Positions 40,466 to 48,648 of a DNA stretch of 63,184 nt are shown here, piece after piece. Positions within the stretch are counted from its first letter, which is position 1. Each line of letters begins with the position of its first letter. This DNA comes from Betaproteobacteria bacterium. GTDB lineage: Bacteria; Pseudomonadota; Gammaproteobacteria; Burkholderiales; Casimicrobiaceae. The notes beneath the pieces were generated by a model, which had not been told where the DNA came from, made no database searches, and saw only the letters and a program-made list of their open reading frames with translations. The position numbers were made by a program, and so were the translations under genes. The stretch spans positions 1 to 63,184 of the forward strand of contig VBCG01000116.1 of NCBI GenBank assembly GCA_005881895.1, in the 5' to 3' direction.

Positions 40466-40734
40466 GGGTCGGCAGGCTGCGGCGGATCGATCGTCGCGCT
40501 TTCCAGAATCTGGTGCGTGCGTGTATCGCGCCTGACTTTGAACCAGCTCCGGCAACCGGCGCCGTGATACCACAGCTCGTCATGCGGCCCGCACGGATTG
40601 TCGCGTAGATAGACGTAGTCGACCCAGGCGGACTCGGGTGCGTCAGGCGCGGGACGTCGCAGCGTCGCATCGCCGCCGTAAGTGAATTCGATCTGGTTGC
40701 GCGGCCCGCAGTAGGGGCAAGGAATCAACATCAT
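40462..40734 (-). CDS. soxD: Sarcosine oxidase delta subunit
   Basis: A 90-residue zinc-binding subunit. The N-terminus MMLIPCPYCGPRNQIEFTYGGDA and the C-terminal ELWYHGAGCRSWFKVRRDTRTHQI supply the Cys/His ligands seen in other SoxD proteins. It starts at the first ATG of ATGATG (40734). It overlaps soxA by 4 bp and lies 16 bp after soxB, so the four subunits are made from one message. Confidence 0.93.
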   Translation of the reverse strand: MMLIPCPYCGPRNQIEFTYGGDATLRRPAPDAPESAWVDYVYLRDNPCGPHDELWYHGAGCRSWFKVRRDTRTHQILESATIDPPQPADP

Positions 40735-40750
40735 GGGCAGTCCACCCGCA

Positions 40751-42007
40751 TCAATGCGCCCACGGATAGGGGCCTGCGCCCTTTTCGTCGATCGTGCGAC
40801 CCTCGCCAAAACGCTCGAGCGTGAACGCGGCGTTGAGCGGATGCGGCTCGTCGCGCGCGATCGTCCATGCATGCACATATCCGGATGCCGGCGTCGCCTT
40901 GAAGCCGCCGTAGCACCAGCCACCTGTCATGTAGAGCCCCGACACCGGCAATTTGCCGATGATCGGGCTGCCGTCCATCGTCATGTCCATGATGCCGCCC
41001 CACGTGCGCATCAGGCGCAGCCGCCCGAAGCTCGGAAACAACGCCAGGCACCCGCTCACCACGTTTTCGATCATCGGCAGATTGCCGCGCTGCGCATACG
41101 AGTTGTAGAAATCGAGGTCGCCGCCCATGACCAGTTCGCCCTTGTCGGACTGGCTGATGTAGAAATGCACGGCGCCCGATGTCACGACTGTATCCAGCAC
41201 CGGTTTCACCGGTTCGGAGACCATCGCCTGCAGCACATGCGACTCGATCGGTAATTTGACGCCGGCCATTGCAGCAACTTGACTGGAATGCCCCGCGACA
41301 GCGATGCCAATCTTTGACGTACCGATATCGCCGAGCGTCGTCTGCACGCCACTCACCGCTTTGCGCTCGATGCGAATGCCGGTGACTTCGCAGCGTTGGA
41401 TGATATCGACGCCGAGCGAGTCGGCCGCGCGTGCATAGCCCCAGGCGACCGCGTCGTGACGCACCGTGCCGCCGCGCGGCTGCAGCAGGCCGCCGACGAT
41501 CGGGAAACGTGCATTCGGCGAGCAATCGAGATTCGGAATGCGCGTTGCGATCTCTTCGCGTGACAGGAATTGTGCGTCGATCCCGTTCAAACGCATCGCA
41601 TTGCCGCGCCGCATCGCCGCATCGATTTCCGCCGGCGTATGGACGAGGTTGAGCACGCCCCGTGCGCTGTACATCACGTTGAAGTTGAGCGCCTGCGACA
41701 GCCGCTCCCACAGCTTGAGCGAGAGATCGTAGAAATGCGCGTTGGGATCGAGATGGTAATTGGAGCGAACGATCGTCGTGTTGCGGCCGGTGTTGCCGCC
41801 ACCGAGCCAACCTTTTTCGAGCACGGCCACATTGCGGAGGCCATGCTCCTTCGCCAAGTAATATGCGGTGGCAAGCCCGTGACCGCCGCCGCCGATGATT
41901 ACGACGTCGTATTGCTTCTTCGGCGAAGGGTTCCGCCATGCGAGCGGCCAGTTCTGGTGGCCGCTGAGTGCGTTGCCGACGAGAGAAAAAATCGAATAGC
42001 GCTTCAT
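40751..42007 (-). CDS. soxB: Sarcosine oxidase beta subunit
   Basis: Catalytic FAD/covalent-FMN subunit that oxidises the N-methyl amine. It has 418 residues from ATG 42007. The FAD motif is DVVIIGGGGHGLATAYYLA at about 34-52. The probable FMN-linked histidine is H184 in GGTVRHDAVAWGYAR. The C-terminal WGGIMDMTMDGSPIIGKLPVSGLYMTGGWCYGGFKATPASG is diagnostic. The start codon abuts a palindromic element whose end supplies GGAG, 9 bp before the ATG. ATG 42022 inside the element is an in-frame alternative. Confidence 0.95.
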   Translation of the reverse strand: MKRYSIFSLVGNALSGHQNWPLAWRNPSPKKQYDVVIIGGGGHGLATAYYLAKEHGLRNVAVLEKGWLGGGNTGRNTTIVRSNYHLDPNAHFYDLSLKLWERLSQALNFNVMYSARGVLNLVHTPAEIDAAMRRGNAMRLNGIDAQFLSREEIATRIPNLDCSPNARFPIVGGLLQPRGGTVRHDAVAWGYARAADSLGVDIIQRCEVTGIRIERKAVSGVQTTLGDIGTSKIGIAVAGHSSQVAAMAGVKLPIESHVLQAMVSEPVKPVLDTVVTSGAVHFYISQSDKGELVMGGDLDFYNSYAQRGNLPMIENVVSGCLALFPSFGRLRLMRTWGGIMDMTMDGSPIIGKLPVSGLYMTGGWCYGGFKATPASGYVHAWTIARDEPHPLNAAFTLERFGEGRTIDEKGAGPYPWAH

Positions 42008-42074
42008 AGGGTCAGACTCCATTTTGTCGGATCTTGCAAAGCGCTATCCAAGCGGACTACGGAGTCTGACCCTA
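42007..42074. repeat. Palindromic element, copy 1 (TAGGGTCAGACTCC ends)
   Basis: TAGGGTCAGACTCC and GGAGTCTGACCCTA are perfect 14-bp terminal inverted repeats around a 40-bp centre. The element fills the entire gap between the soxB start codon and the stop codon (TAG) of the ABC ATPase gene. Related copies are at 46674 and 52845. Confidence 0.92.
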
Positions 42075-42824
42075 CAAGATCTGCGACAGAAATGCCCGCG
42101 TTCGATCTTTTCTTGGATGGTCGAAGAGCTCCGCCGGACGTCCTGATTCGACGATCGTTCCGCCGTCGGTAAACAGCACCTCGTCGGCGAGCTCTCGCGC
42201 GAAGCGCATCTCATGTGTCACCAGGATGCACGTCATGCCCTCGCGCGCAAGCTCGCGGATCGTGTTCAACACTTCCTTGACCGTTTCGGGATCGAGCGCC
42301 GCGGTCACTTCGTCGAACAGCATCACCTCGGGCCGCATCGCAAGCGAGCGGGCGATCGCCACGCGCTGCTGCTGGCCGCCGGATAGCTCGCCCGGATACG
42401 CGTCCTGCTTGGCAGCAAGCCCTACTTTAGTCAGCAAGGCAATGGCACGTTCGCGAACCTCTTTCGGATCCTCCTTGAGCACGTAAATCGGCGCCATCAT
42501 CACGTTCTCGAGCGCGGTCTTGTGGGGGAAAAGGTTGTATTGCTGGAACACCATCGACACTTCCTTGCGCAGCGCGATCTTTTCCTGGTCCGTGTGTAGA
42601 TTGTGGACCTCGAAATCCGCAACGCGGATGCTGCCGCTCTTGATCGGCACGAGGCCGTTGATGCAACGTAAGAGCGTCGACTTGCCCGAACCGGAAGGGC
42701 CGATGATGCAAACGACACCGCCCTTCGCAACGCCGAACGACACGCCCTTCAGCACTTCGACGTCGCCAAACGACTGATGCACATCGCGCAGCGCGACAAT
42801 CGGTTCGGAGTTGGCTTCCGGCAT
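42072..42824 (-). CDS. Polar amino-acid ABC transporter ATP-binding protein
   Basis: 250-residue ATPase from ATG 42824 (MPEANSEPIVALRDVHQSFGDVEVLKGVSF). Walker A GPSGSGKST, Q-loop MVFQQYNLFPH, signature LSGGQQQRVAIARSLAM and Walker B VMLFDEVTAALDPE are all intact. It is of the GlnQ/HisP type. Its TAG stop is the outer CTA of the adjacent palindromic element. It is the last gene of the transporter set starting at 45259. Confidence 0.95.
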   Translation of the reverse strand: MPEANSEPIVALRDVHQSFGDVEVLKGVSFGVAKGGVVCIIGPSGSGKSTLLRCINGLVPIKSGSIRVADFEVHNLHTDQEKIALRKEVSMVFQQYNLFPHKTALENVMMAPIYVLKEDPKEVRERAIALLTKVGLAAKQDAYPGELSGGQQQRVAIARSLAMRPEVMLFDEVTAALDPETVKEVLNTIRELAREGMTCILVTHEMRFARELADEVLFTDGGTIVESGRPAELFDHPRKDRTRAFLSQIL

Positions 42825-42829
42825 GACGG

Positions 42830-43711
42830 TCACTGGTTGACGGCGTAGCGCGCTTCCAGACGCACGGTCCAGCGCGCGATCGGATAGCAGTACAGGAAGA
42901 ACCACAGCAGCACATAACTGTAGAACGCAAGCAGCAGGCCGGGACGGCTCTCAGCGGACAACGCGCGCTGCGTGAGCGTCATCATTTCATTCACGCCGAC
43001 GATTGACGCAAGAACCGTTGCCATCGTAAGAATCGCGTACAGATTCATCCATGGCGGCAGCATGCGCTTGATGCATTGGGGGAAGATGATCATCCACAAC
43101 GCCTGCCGGCGGTTGAAGGCGAGCGACGCGGCCGCTTCCCATTGCGTCGTCGGGATCGACTGGATCGCGCCGCGAACAATCTCCGACACATTGGCCATCA
43201 CGGGCAGCGCGAGACCCAGCGTCGCCTTCGTCCAATCCGGAATCGGTATCGTCACGCCGAGGACCGTCACCTGAAACGGCAACAGGAACATGCAATAAAA
43301 GAGCAGCACCAGCCACGGTGCATTGCGGAAGAAATGCGTCGCGAAAAAAGCGCCCTTCTTCACCGGCGGCAGCAGCGAGATCTGCGCGAAGCCAAGGAAA
43401 AGGCCGGCAATCGTGCCGATCGCCATCGCCATGAAGCTGATCGCGAGATTGAACACGAAGCCGCGTGCGAGCAGCGGCGTCCACTTCCAGAGCGTCGTGA
43501 AGATCGAAGGATCGGCTGCTTGGGACTGCGCTTGCGTGATGCCACAGCCGCAGAGAAACGCGACTACGAGCGCGACGCCGTGCGATGAATCGAGTCGCAA
43601 CGTTGGCGAGCCCATCGCGCGCTCGCGCAACGCAGCGCGAGTCATTCTTTCCGCGAGTGGAAGAAGCACCGGCAGAACGCCGCTCGTTTGCGCAACGTGG
43701 GAGTCGTTCAT
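42830..43711 (-). CDS. Polar amino-acid ABC transporter permease
   Basis: 293-residue membrane protein from ATG 43711, overlapping the preceding permease stop (ATGA). The HisMQ-type EAA loop is present (ANVSEIVRGAIQSIPTTQWEAAASLAFNRRQALWMIIFPQ). The start region is unusually long and includes an additional hydrophobic segment (VALVVAFLCGCGITQAQ). Pairs with the next permease. Confidence 0.92.
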   Translation of the reverse strand: MNDSHVAQTSGVLPVLLPLAERMTRAALRERAMGSPTLRLDSSHGVALVVAFLCGCGITQAQSQAADPSIFTTLWKWTPLLARGFVFNLAISFMAMAIGTIAGLFLGFAQISLLPPVKKGAFFATHFFRNAPWLVLLFYCMFLLPFQVTVLGVTIPIPDWTKATLGLALPVMANVSEIVRGAIQSIPTTQWEAAASLAFNRRQALWMIIFPQCIKRMLPPWMNLYAILTMATVLASIVGVNEMMTLTQRALSAESRPGLLLAFYSYVLLWFFLYCYPIARWTVRLEARYAVNQ

Positions 43712-44439
43712 ATTCCGAAGCCGGGAACGCGAATCGCCCGCTCCCACCGATGCATCAGGTATACCAGGATGCCGACCAGCACGAAGTAACAAATCAACAA
43801 GACGTTCATCATCACCGGCACGTTGAGCTCATCCGACCAGATCTGGCTCGACACATAAAGCATCTCCGGCACCGCGATGGCGTACGCCAGCGTCGTCGTC
43901 TTGACTAGATTCACCAGATTGTTATTGAGCGCCGGCAGGCTGATGCGAAATGCAAGCGGAAGCACGATCCGCAGATACGCCTGCGCGCGACTGAAGCCGA
44001 GCGATTCAGCCGCCTCGAGCGTCGTCCGCGGAACCGCTTCGATGCCCGAGCGAAAGATCTCGACGTTGAATGCGCCGGCAAAGAATGACAGCGATACGAT
44101 CGCCCAAGTCACGTTGGTGATGAGCGGTCCGCCACCAGCCGCCTTCAGCAGACTCCCTAGACCAAAGTAAAAGAAGTAAAGCTGAACGAGCGGCGGCGTG
44201 TTGCGAAAGGCCTGGATGTACCAGTGGACGATCGTGCGTGCGACGCGCAGGCGCGAGCCTTGTATCCACGCGCCCACCACGCCGATCACGACGCTCGACA
44301 CGATGCAGATGACCGAGAGCTTGACCGTCATCAGGAAGCCGCTCGCGAAGCGGCTCCGATCGAACTGATCGTAGAAGATCGTGAGATTGATCCCGGTGCT
44401 TTCGTTCAGCCACCGGAACCAATCCCAGACGAGCTGCAT
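43708..44439 (-). CDS. Polar amino-acid ABC transporter permease
   Basis: 243-residue HisMQ-type inner-membrane permease (MQLVWDWFRWLNESTGINLTIFYDQF). The conserved loop is FNVEIFRSGIEAVPRTTLEAAESLGFSRAQAYLRIVLP. It forms the translocation pore with the neighbouring permease. It starts 10 bp after the binding-protein gene. Confidence 0.93.
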   Translation of the reverse strand: MQLVWDWFRWLNESTGINLTIFYDQFDRSRFASGFLMTVKLSVICIVSSVVIGVVGAWIQGSRLRVARTIVHWYIQAFRNTPPLVQLYFFYFGLGSLLKAAGGGPLITNVTWAIVSLSFFAGAFNVEIFRSGIEAVPRTTLEAAESLGFSRAQAYLRIVLPLAFRISLPALNNNLVNLVKTTTLAYAIAVPEMLYVSSQIWSDELNVPVMMNVLLICYFVLVGILVYLMHRWERAIRVPGFGI

Positions 44440-44449
44440 CGCTACACGA

Positions 44450-45259
44450 CTATTTGGCGTATTTGTCGTGCATTTCCTGGGCGAACTTCGTCGGCTTGAT
44501 GCCGTACTTCTTTTCCAGCTCCTGGATGAAACCGGTCTTATGCCAGTCGGCGATCGTCTTCGACATGAAATCCGCGAACGCTTTTTCGCCGGTCTTCACC
44601 GCAAGACCCCACGGCTGCGGGAGAATCGAATCGAGCGGCATGTCGTAGTCGCTCCATTCCGGCTTCTGCAATTCGCCCACGATCGCCGTGTCGTCATAGG
44701 CGAACGCAACGCAGTTGCCGTTACGGAGCGCCGAATAGGCTTCGGCGGTTCCCGGGAAGGCGACGCCGTCAACGCCGTACTTCTCCTGCAACTCCTTGTT
44801 GTAAAACGCGCCCTGGATCAGGCAGACCTTCTTGCCCTTGAGCTGATCCCAGCTTTTGAGATTCTCGGATTTCTTCGCCATGACGTTCGTACCCGACGCG
44901 TAATAGTCGGGATCGATGATGTCGACCGTCTTGCGCCGCTCGGGCGTGTCGCTCATCGTCGCGATCATCAGATCGATCTTGCCTTGCTGCAGGAACTGGA
45001 TCCGATTCGATGCCACAACCGGCAACAGCTCGAGCTTCACACCAAGGCGCTTCGCCACATCGGCCGCAAGATCGGGCTCGAAGCCGATGATCTTGCCGGA
45101 TGGATCGAGATATCCGAACGGCCGGTAATCGGCCTTTGACCCCACCGTGAGCACACCCTTCTTCTTCACGTCCTCCAACACGTCCGCGTTCGCAATGCGG
45201 ACGCCGAACACGCCGAGCAGCACGGCGGATGCGACGATCGTAAGCCACTTGTTACGCAT
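44450..45259 (-). CDS. Periplasmic amino-acid-binding protein
   Basis: 269-residue solute-binding protein (SBP_bac_3 family) from ATG 45259, 3 bp after GGAGGAG. The signal peptide is MRNKWLTIVASAVLLGVFGVRIANA. The pocket motifs GYLDPSGKIIGFEPDLAADVAKRLG and MIATMSDTPERRKTVDIIDPDYYASGTNVM are typical for polar or cationic amino acids. It follows the PLP-enzyme gene by 18 bp, linking import to that enzyme. Confidence 0.93.
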   Translation of the reverse strand: MRNKWLTIVASAVLLGVFGVRIANADVLEDVKKKGVLTVGSKADYRPFGYLDPSGKIIGFEPDLAADVAKRLGVKLELLPVVASNRIQFLQQGKIDLMIATMSDTPERRKTVDIIDPDYYASGTNVMAKKSENLKSWDQLKGKKVCLIQGAFYNKELQEKYGVDGVAFPGTAEAYSALRNGNCVAFAYDDTAIVGELQKPEWSDYDMPLDSILPQPWGLAVKTGEKAFADFMSKTIADWHKTGFIQELEKKYGIKPTKFAQEMHDKYAK

Positions 45260-45277
45260 GTTCTCCTCCTCCATTCA

Positions 45278-46657
45278 CTAAGGGATCGATGCCCTAGACC
45301 GGCTCCCGGTTTCCAGGTCCGGCGCAATTGTGCCCGATCGCGGCCGTCCTGCAATCGTTGATTTCATTTCCGTCAACGCCTGATCGAATATCGTCATCGC
45401 GAGGTCGATGTCTTCGCGCTTCACCGTCAGCGGCGGCGCGATGCGCCACACCGAGCCGCGCTCGGGACGCCGGCGGATGTTCATGCTGAGGCCGAGCTGC
45501 AAACATCGTTCGGTGGTAAGCGCGCCCAGTTCGTGATGCGGCTCGCGCGTCTCGCGGTCCTTGACCAACTCGATCCCACGCAGAAGGCCCATACCCCGAA
45601 TGTCGCCGATCTCCTCGTGGCGCTGCTGCAGGTCTTTGAGACCCGCGGCGAGATACTCTCCCATCTCGCGGCTCCGCGTCAGCAGGTGTTCCTGCTCGAT
45701 CGTCTGCAGAACGGCGAGACCCACGGCCGACGGCAGCGGATCGGATACGTGCGACGTATAGAAACTGAAGCCGCGTCGATGACACGTGTCTTCGATCGCG
45801 TCGGTGGTGATCACGCCGGCGAGCGGTATCCCGCCGCCCAACGTTTTCGAGACGGTCATGATGTCCGGCGTCACGTTGAGATACGACGCGGCAAACCAAT
45901 GACCGAGCCGGCCGAAGGCTGTTTGCGCCTCGTCGAAGATCAGCAGCATCCCGCGCTTCTGCGTTTCCTGCTGCAACGCGTCAAAATAACCGTCCGGAGG
46001 AACGATGATCCCGCCGGCGCTGATGATCGGCTCCGCGACGACGGCGGCGCGAGCGCCGGTGGATTGCGCGTCGTACAGCTCAAAACCAACCTTCATGCAC
46101 GTTCGGTCGCACTTGTCGCGACAGTGCTTGATCGGACAACGATAGGCGTTCGGCTCCGGCAGGATGAACGTCCCCGGCATGCCGGGACCGTAGCCTTTGC
46201 GATCGCTCGCGAACGACACGGAGCCGGCCGTGCCGGTGACGCCGTGCCACGAGCCGCCGAGGCCCATGACCTCGAAGCCGCCCGTGTACAGCTTCGCCAT
46301 CTTGATCGCGGCCTCGTTGCTTTCGCTGCCGGTGTTGACGAACAACGATTTTTTGAGCGGTTTCGGAACGATCCGCGCGAGCGCGTCGGCCAATTGCACG
46401 ACGCTGCGTGGAATCATTCCCGAGAATAGGTGGAGGGCGGTATCGCAACTTTTCTTGATCGCCGCGACGATGTTCGGATGATTGTGGCCAACCGTCGCGC
46501 ACATCTGGCCGGACGTGAAATCCAGAATTTTCTTCCCGGCCGCGTCCCACACGTAGCACCCCTGCGCCTTCTCGACAATTTCCGGATAGACATCCCCGCC
46601 GTAACGGATCAGATGCTCGCTGAAATCTGCTTCGCCTTCGCCCTGCACACCCATCAT
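45278..46657 (-). CDS. Class III PLP enzyme resembling 2,2-dialkylglycine decarboxylase
   Basis: 459 residues from the first ATG of ATGATG (46657), behind GGGGG. The overall sequence follows DgdA of Burkholderia cepacia: LIRYGGDVYPEIVEKAQGCYVWDA, TSGQM (Gln51, matching DgdA Gln52), GGSWHGVTG (Trp137, DgdA Trp138), PLP lysine K271 in TVSKTLGGGIPLAGV, and GLSMNI at the C-terminus. DgdA performs decarboxylation-dependent transamination of 2-aminoisobutyrate. A Cys-rich insert not found in DgdA lies at C174-x4-C179-x3-C183-x3-C187. An ordinary aminotransferase role remains possible. Confidence 0.85.
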   Translation of the reverse strand: MMGVQGEGEADFSEHLIRYGGDVYPEIVEKAQGCYVWDAAGKKILDFTSGQMCATVGHNHPNIVAAIKKSCDTALHLFSGMIPRSVVQLADALARIVPKPLKKSLFVNTGSESNEAAIKMAKLYTGGFEVMGLGGSWHGVTGTAGSVSFASDRKGYGPGMPGTFILPEPNAYRCPIKHCRDKCDRTCMKVGFELYDAQSTGARAAVVAEPIISAGGIIVPPDGYFDALQQETQKRGMLLIFDEAQTAFGRLGHWFAASYLNVTPDIMTVSKTLGGGIPLAGVITTDAIEDTCHRRGFSFYTSHVSDPLPSAVGLAVLQTIEQEHLLTRSREMGEYLAAGLKDLQQRHEEIGDIRGMGLLRGIELVKDRETREPHHELGALTTERCLQLGLSMNIRRRPERGSVWRIAPPLTVKREDIDLAMTIFDQALTEMKSTIAGRPRSGTIAPDLETGSRSRASIP

Positions 46658-46673
46658 CGGCCCCCTTTCCAAA

Positions 46674-46747
46674 TAGGGTCAGACTCGATTTTCCGCTTGC
46701 CCGCGTGAATTCTGGATTAGACGCTCGGAAATTCGAGTCTGACCCCA
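46674..46747. repeat. Palindromic element, copy 2
   Basis: TAGGGTCAGACTCGATTTTCCG and CGGAAATTCGAGTCTGACCCCA form an imperfect terminal inverted repeat (outer base and one inner base differ) in a 74-bp unit. It lies between the prolyl-tRNA editing gene (ends 46754) and the PLP-enzyme start (46657). Confidence 0.9.
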
Positions 46748-46753
46748 CCTGCG

Positions 46754-47275
46754 CTATTTGCGGCCCGGCACCTCGATGATACGCACCGAATGGCCGGTCG
46801 CCGCAAGGAAACGCTCGAGCTCCGCGTGCGGGATGACCATCGTGGCGTCATTCACGAGCGGATGCGCATGAACGGCGTCAGCGTCCCACAAGCGGCGATC
46901 GATGACGAACTCGACCGCGTGCGCCGTATCGTTGACGAGCGCGAGCAGGCTGACCGATCCCGGCGTGATGCCGATATGCGTCATAAGGCGCTCGGCCGAA
47001 GCGAATCCCAGGCGGCCCACGCCGAGTTGCGCGCCGAGCGCGATGAGATCTACCGCGAGGTCATGCGGAACCGTAACGAGAAAATGTCGTGCACCTTTCT
47101 TGTCGCGCAGAAACAAGTTCTTCGTCTTCGCACCCGGCAGGCGCGGCACCAAGCGTTCCGATTCCTCGACGGTCATCACGGGCGGATGGGCGAAGCGCTG
47201 CAGCCTGATGCCGTGATGTGCGAGAAATGCCGTTAGATCCATCCGCGTTCGGCGAAGCGCGTCCATTAGCTCCAC
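46754..47275 (-). CDS. YbaK/ProX-type aminoacyl-tRNA editing protein
   Basis: 173 residues of the YbaK/ProRS-associated INS-like editing superfamily, which hydrolyse mischarged tRNA(Pro) or tRNA(Cys). Diagnostic parts are AKTKNLFLRDKKGARHFLVTVPHD and the GSVSLLALVNDTAHAVEFVIDRRLWDADAVHAHPLVNDATMVI region, closest to ProX/PrdX-type prolyl-tRNA deacylases. It overlaps the upstream oxidoreductase gene by 10 bp; MDLTAFL at 47242 is a later start option. Its presence inside a catabolic operon is notable. Confidence 0.9.
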   Translation of the reverse strand: MELMDALRRTRMDLTAFLAHHGIRLQRFAHPPVMTVEESERLVPRLPGAKTKNLFLRDKKGARHFLVTVPHDLAVDLIALGAQLGVGRLGFASAERLMTHIGITPGSVSLLALVNDTAHAVEFVIDRRLWDADAVHAHPLVNDATMVIPHAELERFLAATGHSVRIIEVPGRK

Positions 47276-48621
47276 GGAAACGGGCTATGCGACACCGGGT
47301 GCAGTTTTCCTTCGGCATAACGCGCAAACCGAAACGGTGCGAGCAACGTCGACTTCTCGCCGAGAAGCTCGGCGGCGACGAGTTCGCCCACGCCGATCAT
47401 CTTGAACCCGTGGTTGGAATCGGCGATCACATAAACATTGTCGCGAAAGCGATCGAACACCGGAAAGCTATCCGGCGTGAAGCACCCGATGCCACCGGAA
47501 GGTTCGTGGCGATAGACGCCGTGCTGCCCTTCGAAACGTTTCTGACAGAAGGCGAGCGCGGATGTCCACATGTCCGCGAAATTGTCAGTAACGACGAACT
47601 CCGGCGACTTCGGCCCGTACGGATCGACGCGCACGGCGTCGGCGTCGCGCTCGACATTCGCCGGCATCGCGCCGCCCTGCACACCGTTGAAATGGAAGTC
47701 GGGCTTGTAGTACAGGCCCCACAGCTTGTCAGTGATCAATTTTCCGTCACGATCGGAATAGAGCGGCGCGTCGGTGTCGACGTGGATCACGGGCGGCATG
47801 CACCCATCGTTCATCTTCTGATAGTCCGGATCGACGCCGAGCGTGCCCTCCTGCAATGCCATGTAGTGCCACATCCGGACGCCGTCATGCACGCTGCCGT
47901 CGCGGCCTTTCACGCTGATCGTCTTCGGTAGCTCGAGCATGTTCCAGATCGAATTGATCCATGGGCCGACGCCGACCACGACCTGATCGCAGCCAATCGT
48001 CCCGGCGCTCGTCTCGACGGCACTGATCGCACTGCCGCCACCGGCCGAGCGAAATCCGGTGACTTCGACGCCGGTGATGATCTCGACGCCGAGAGCGGTC
48101 GCTTTCTTGGCGAGACCTTCCACGGCCGCAAGATTGTTCGCATATCCGCCACGCTTTTCATGGAGCACCGACGTGATGTTGCGTGCCTGCCAGTCGCTCA
48201 GCAGCCCTTTCATGTAGTCCAGCGAATCGCGTTCGCCCTCGATGAACACCGACTCGTAGCCGATCGCCTTCTGCTGCTCGTAAATCGTGCCTACCTGCGC
48301 GTGCATCACTTCAGGACTGATCTGCATGTAGCCGACCGGGTGATAGCTGTACGCTTGCGGATCGCGCTCCCACACGGACACAGAGTGCGCCATCAGCTCG
48401 CGCATCGCGGGCTGGTAATAGTTGTTGCGGACGACGCCACACGCGATGCCCGACGCGCCTGCGCCGACGCCCGACTTGTCGAGCACAACGATCGGTGTGC
48501 CGCCTGCGCCAATGGTCTTGCCTTGTGCGCGCAGCCGCTGTGCGAGATGCATTCCCGTCGATAGGCCGTGAATGCCGGCGCCGATGATCACATACATCGC
48601 GCTCGATGGAAGGTTCGACAT
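47266..48621 (-). CDS. FAD-dependent amine/amino-acid oxidoreductase (DAO family)
   Basis: 451 residues with an N-terminal dinucleotide motif (MYVIIGAGIHGLSTGMHLAQRL) and the sarcosine-oxidase/DAO fold (GVGAGASGIACGVVRNNYYQPAMRELM). A C-terminal GGIGCFTPDSFPVFDRF ... YVIADSNHGFKMIGVGELVAAELLGE closes the FAD site. It is distinct from the SoxB subunit of the nearby tetramer. The likely substrate is an N-methyl or D-amino acid. It starts 27 bp after the PrpD-like gene. Confidence 0.88.
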   Translation of the reverse strand: MSNLPSSAMYVIIGAGIHGLSTGMHLAQRLRAQGKTIGAGGTPIVVLDKSGVGAGASGIACGVVRNNYYQPAMRELMAHSVSVWERDPQAYSYHPVGYMQISPEVMHAQVGTIYEQQKAIGYESVFIEGERDSLDYMKGLLSDWQARNITSVLHEKRGGYANNLAAVEGLAKKATALGVEIITGVEVTGFRSAGGGSAISAVETSAGTIGCDQVVVGVGPWINSIWNMLELPKTISVKGRDGSVHDGVRMWHYMALQEGTLGVDPDYQKMNDGCMPPVIHVDTDAPLYSDRDGKLITDKLWGLYYKPDFHFNGVQGGAMPANVERDADAVRVDPYGPKSPEFVVTDNFADMWTSALAFCQKRFEGQHGVYRHEPSGGIGCFTPDSFPVFDRFRDNVYVIADSNHGFKMIGVGELVAAELLGEKSTLLAPFRFARYAEGKLHPVSHSPFPWS

Positions 48622-48648
48622 TGGGTTCTGCGATTGATCGATGGGATG

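Noticed and set aside
40731-41939. 402-codon minus-strand ORF within soxB
   Set aside because: Alternative frame of soxB with no recognisable domain.
42007-42074. Intrinsic terminator
   Set aside because: The palindrome has no T-tract on either strand and recurs with the same ends elsewhere, so a repeat element fits better.
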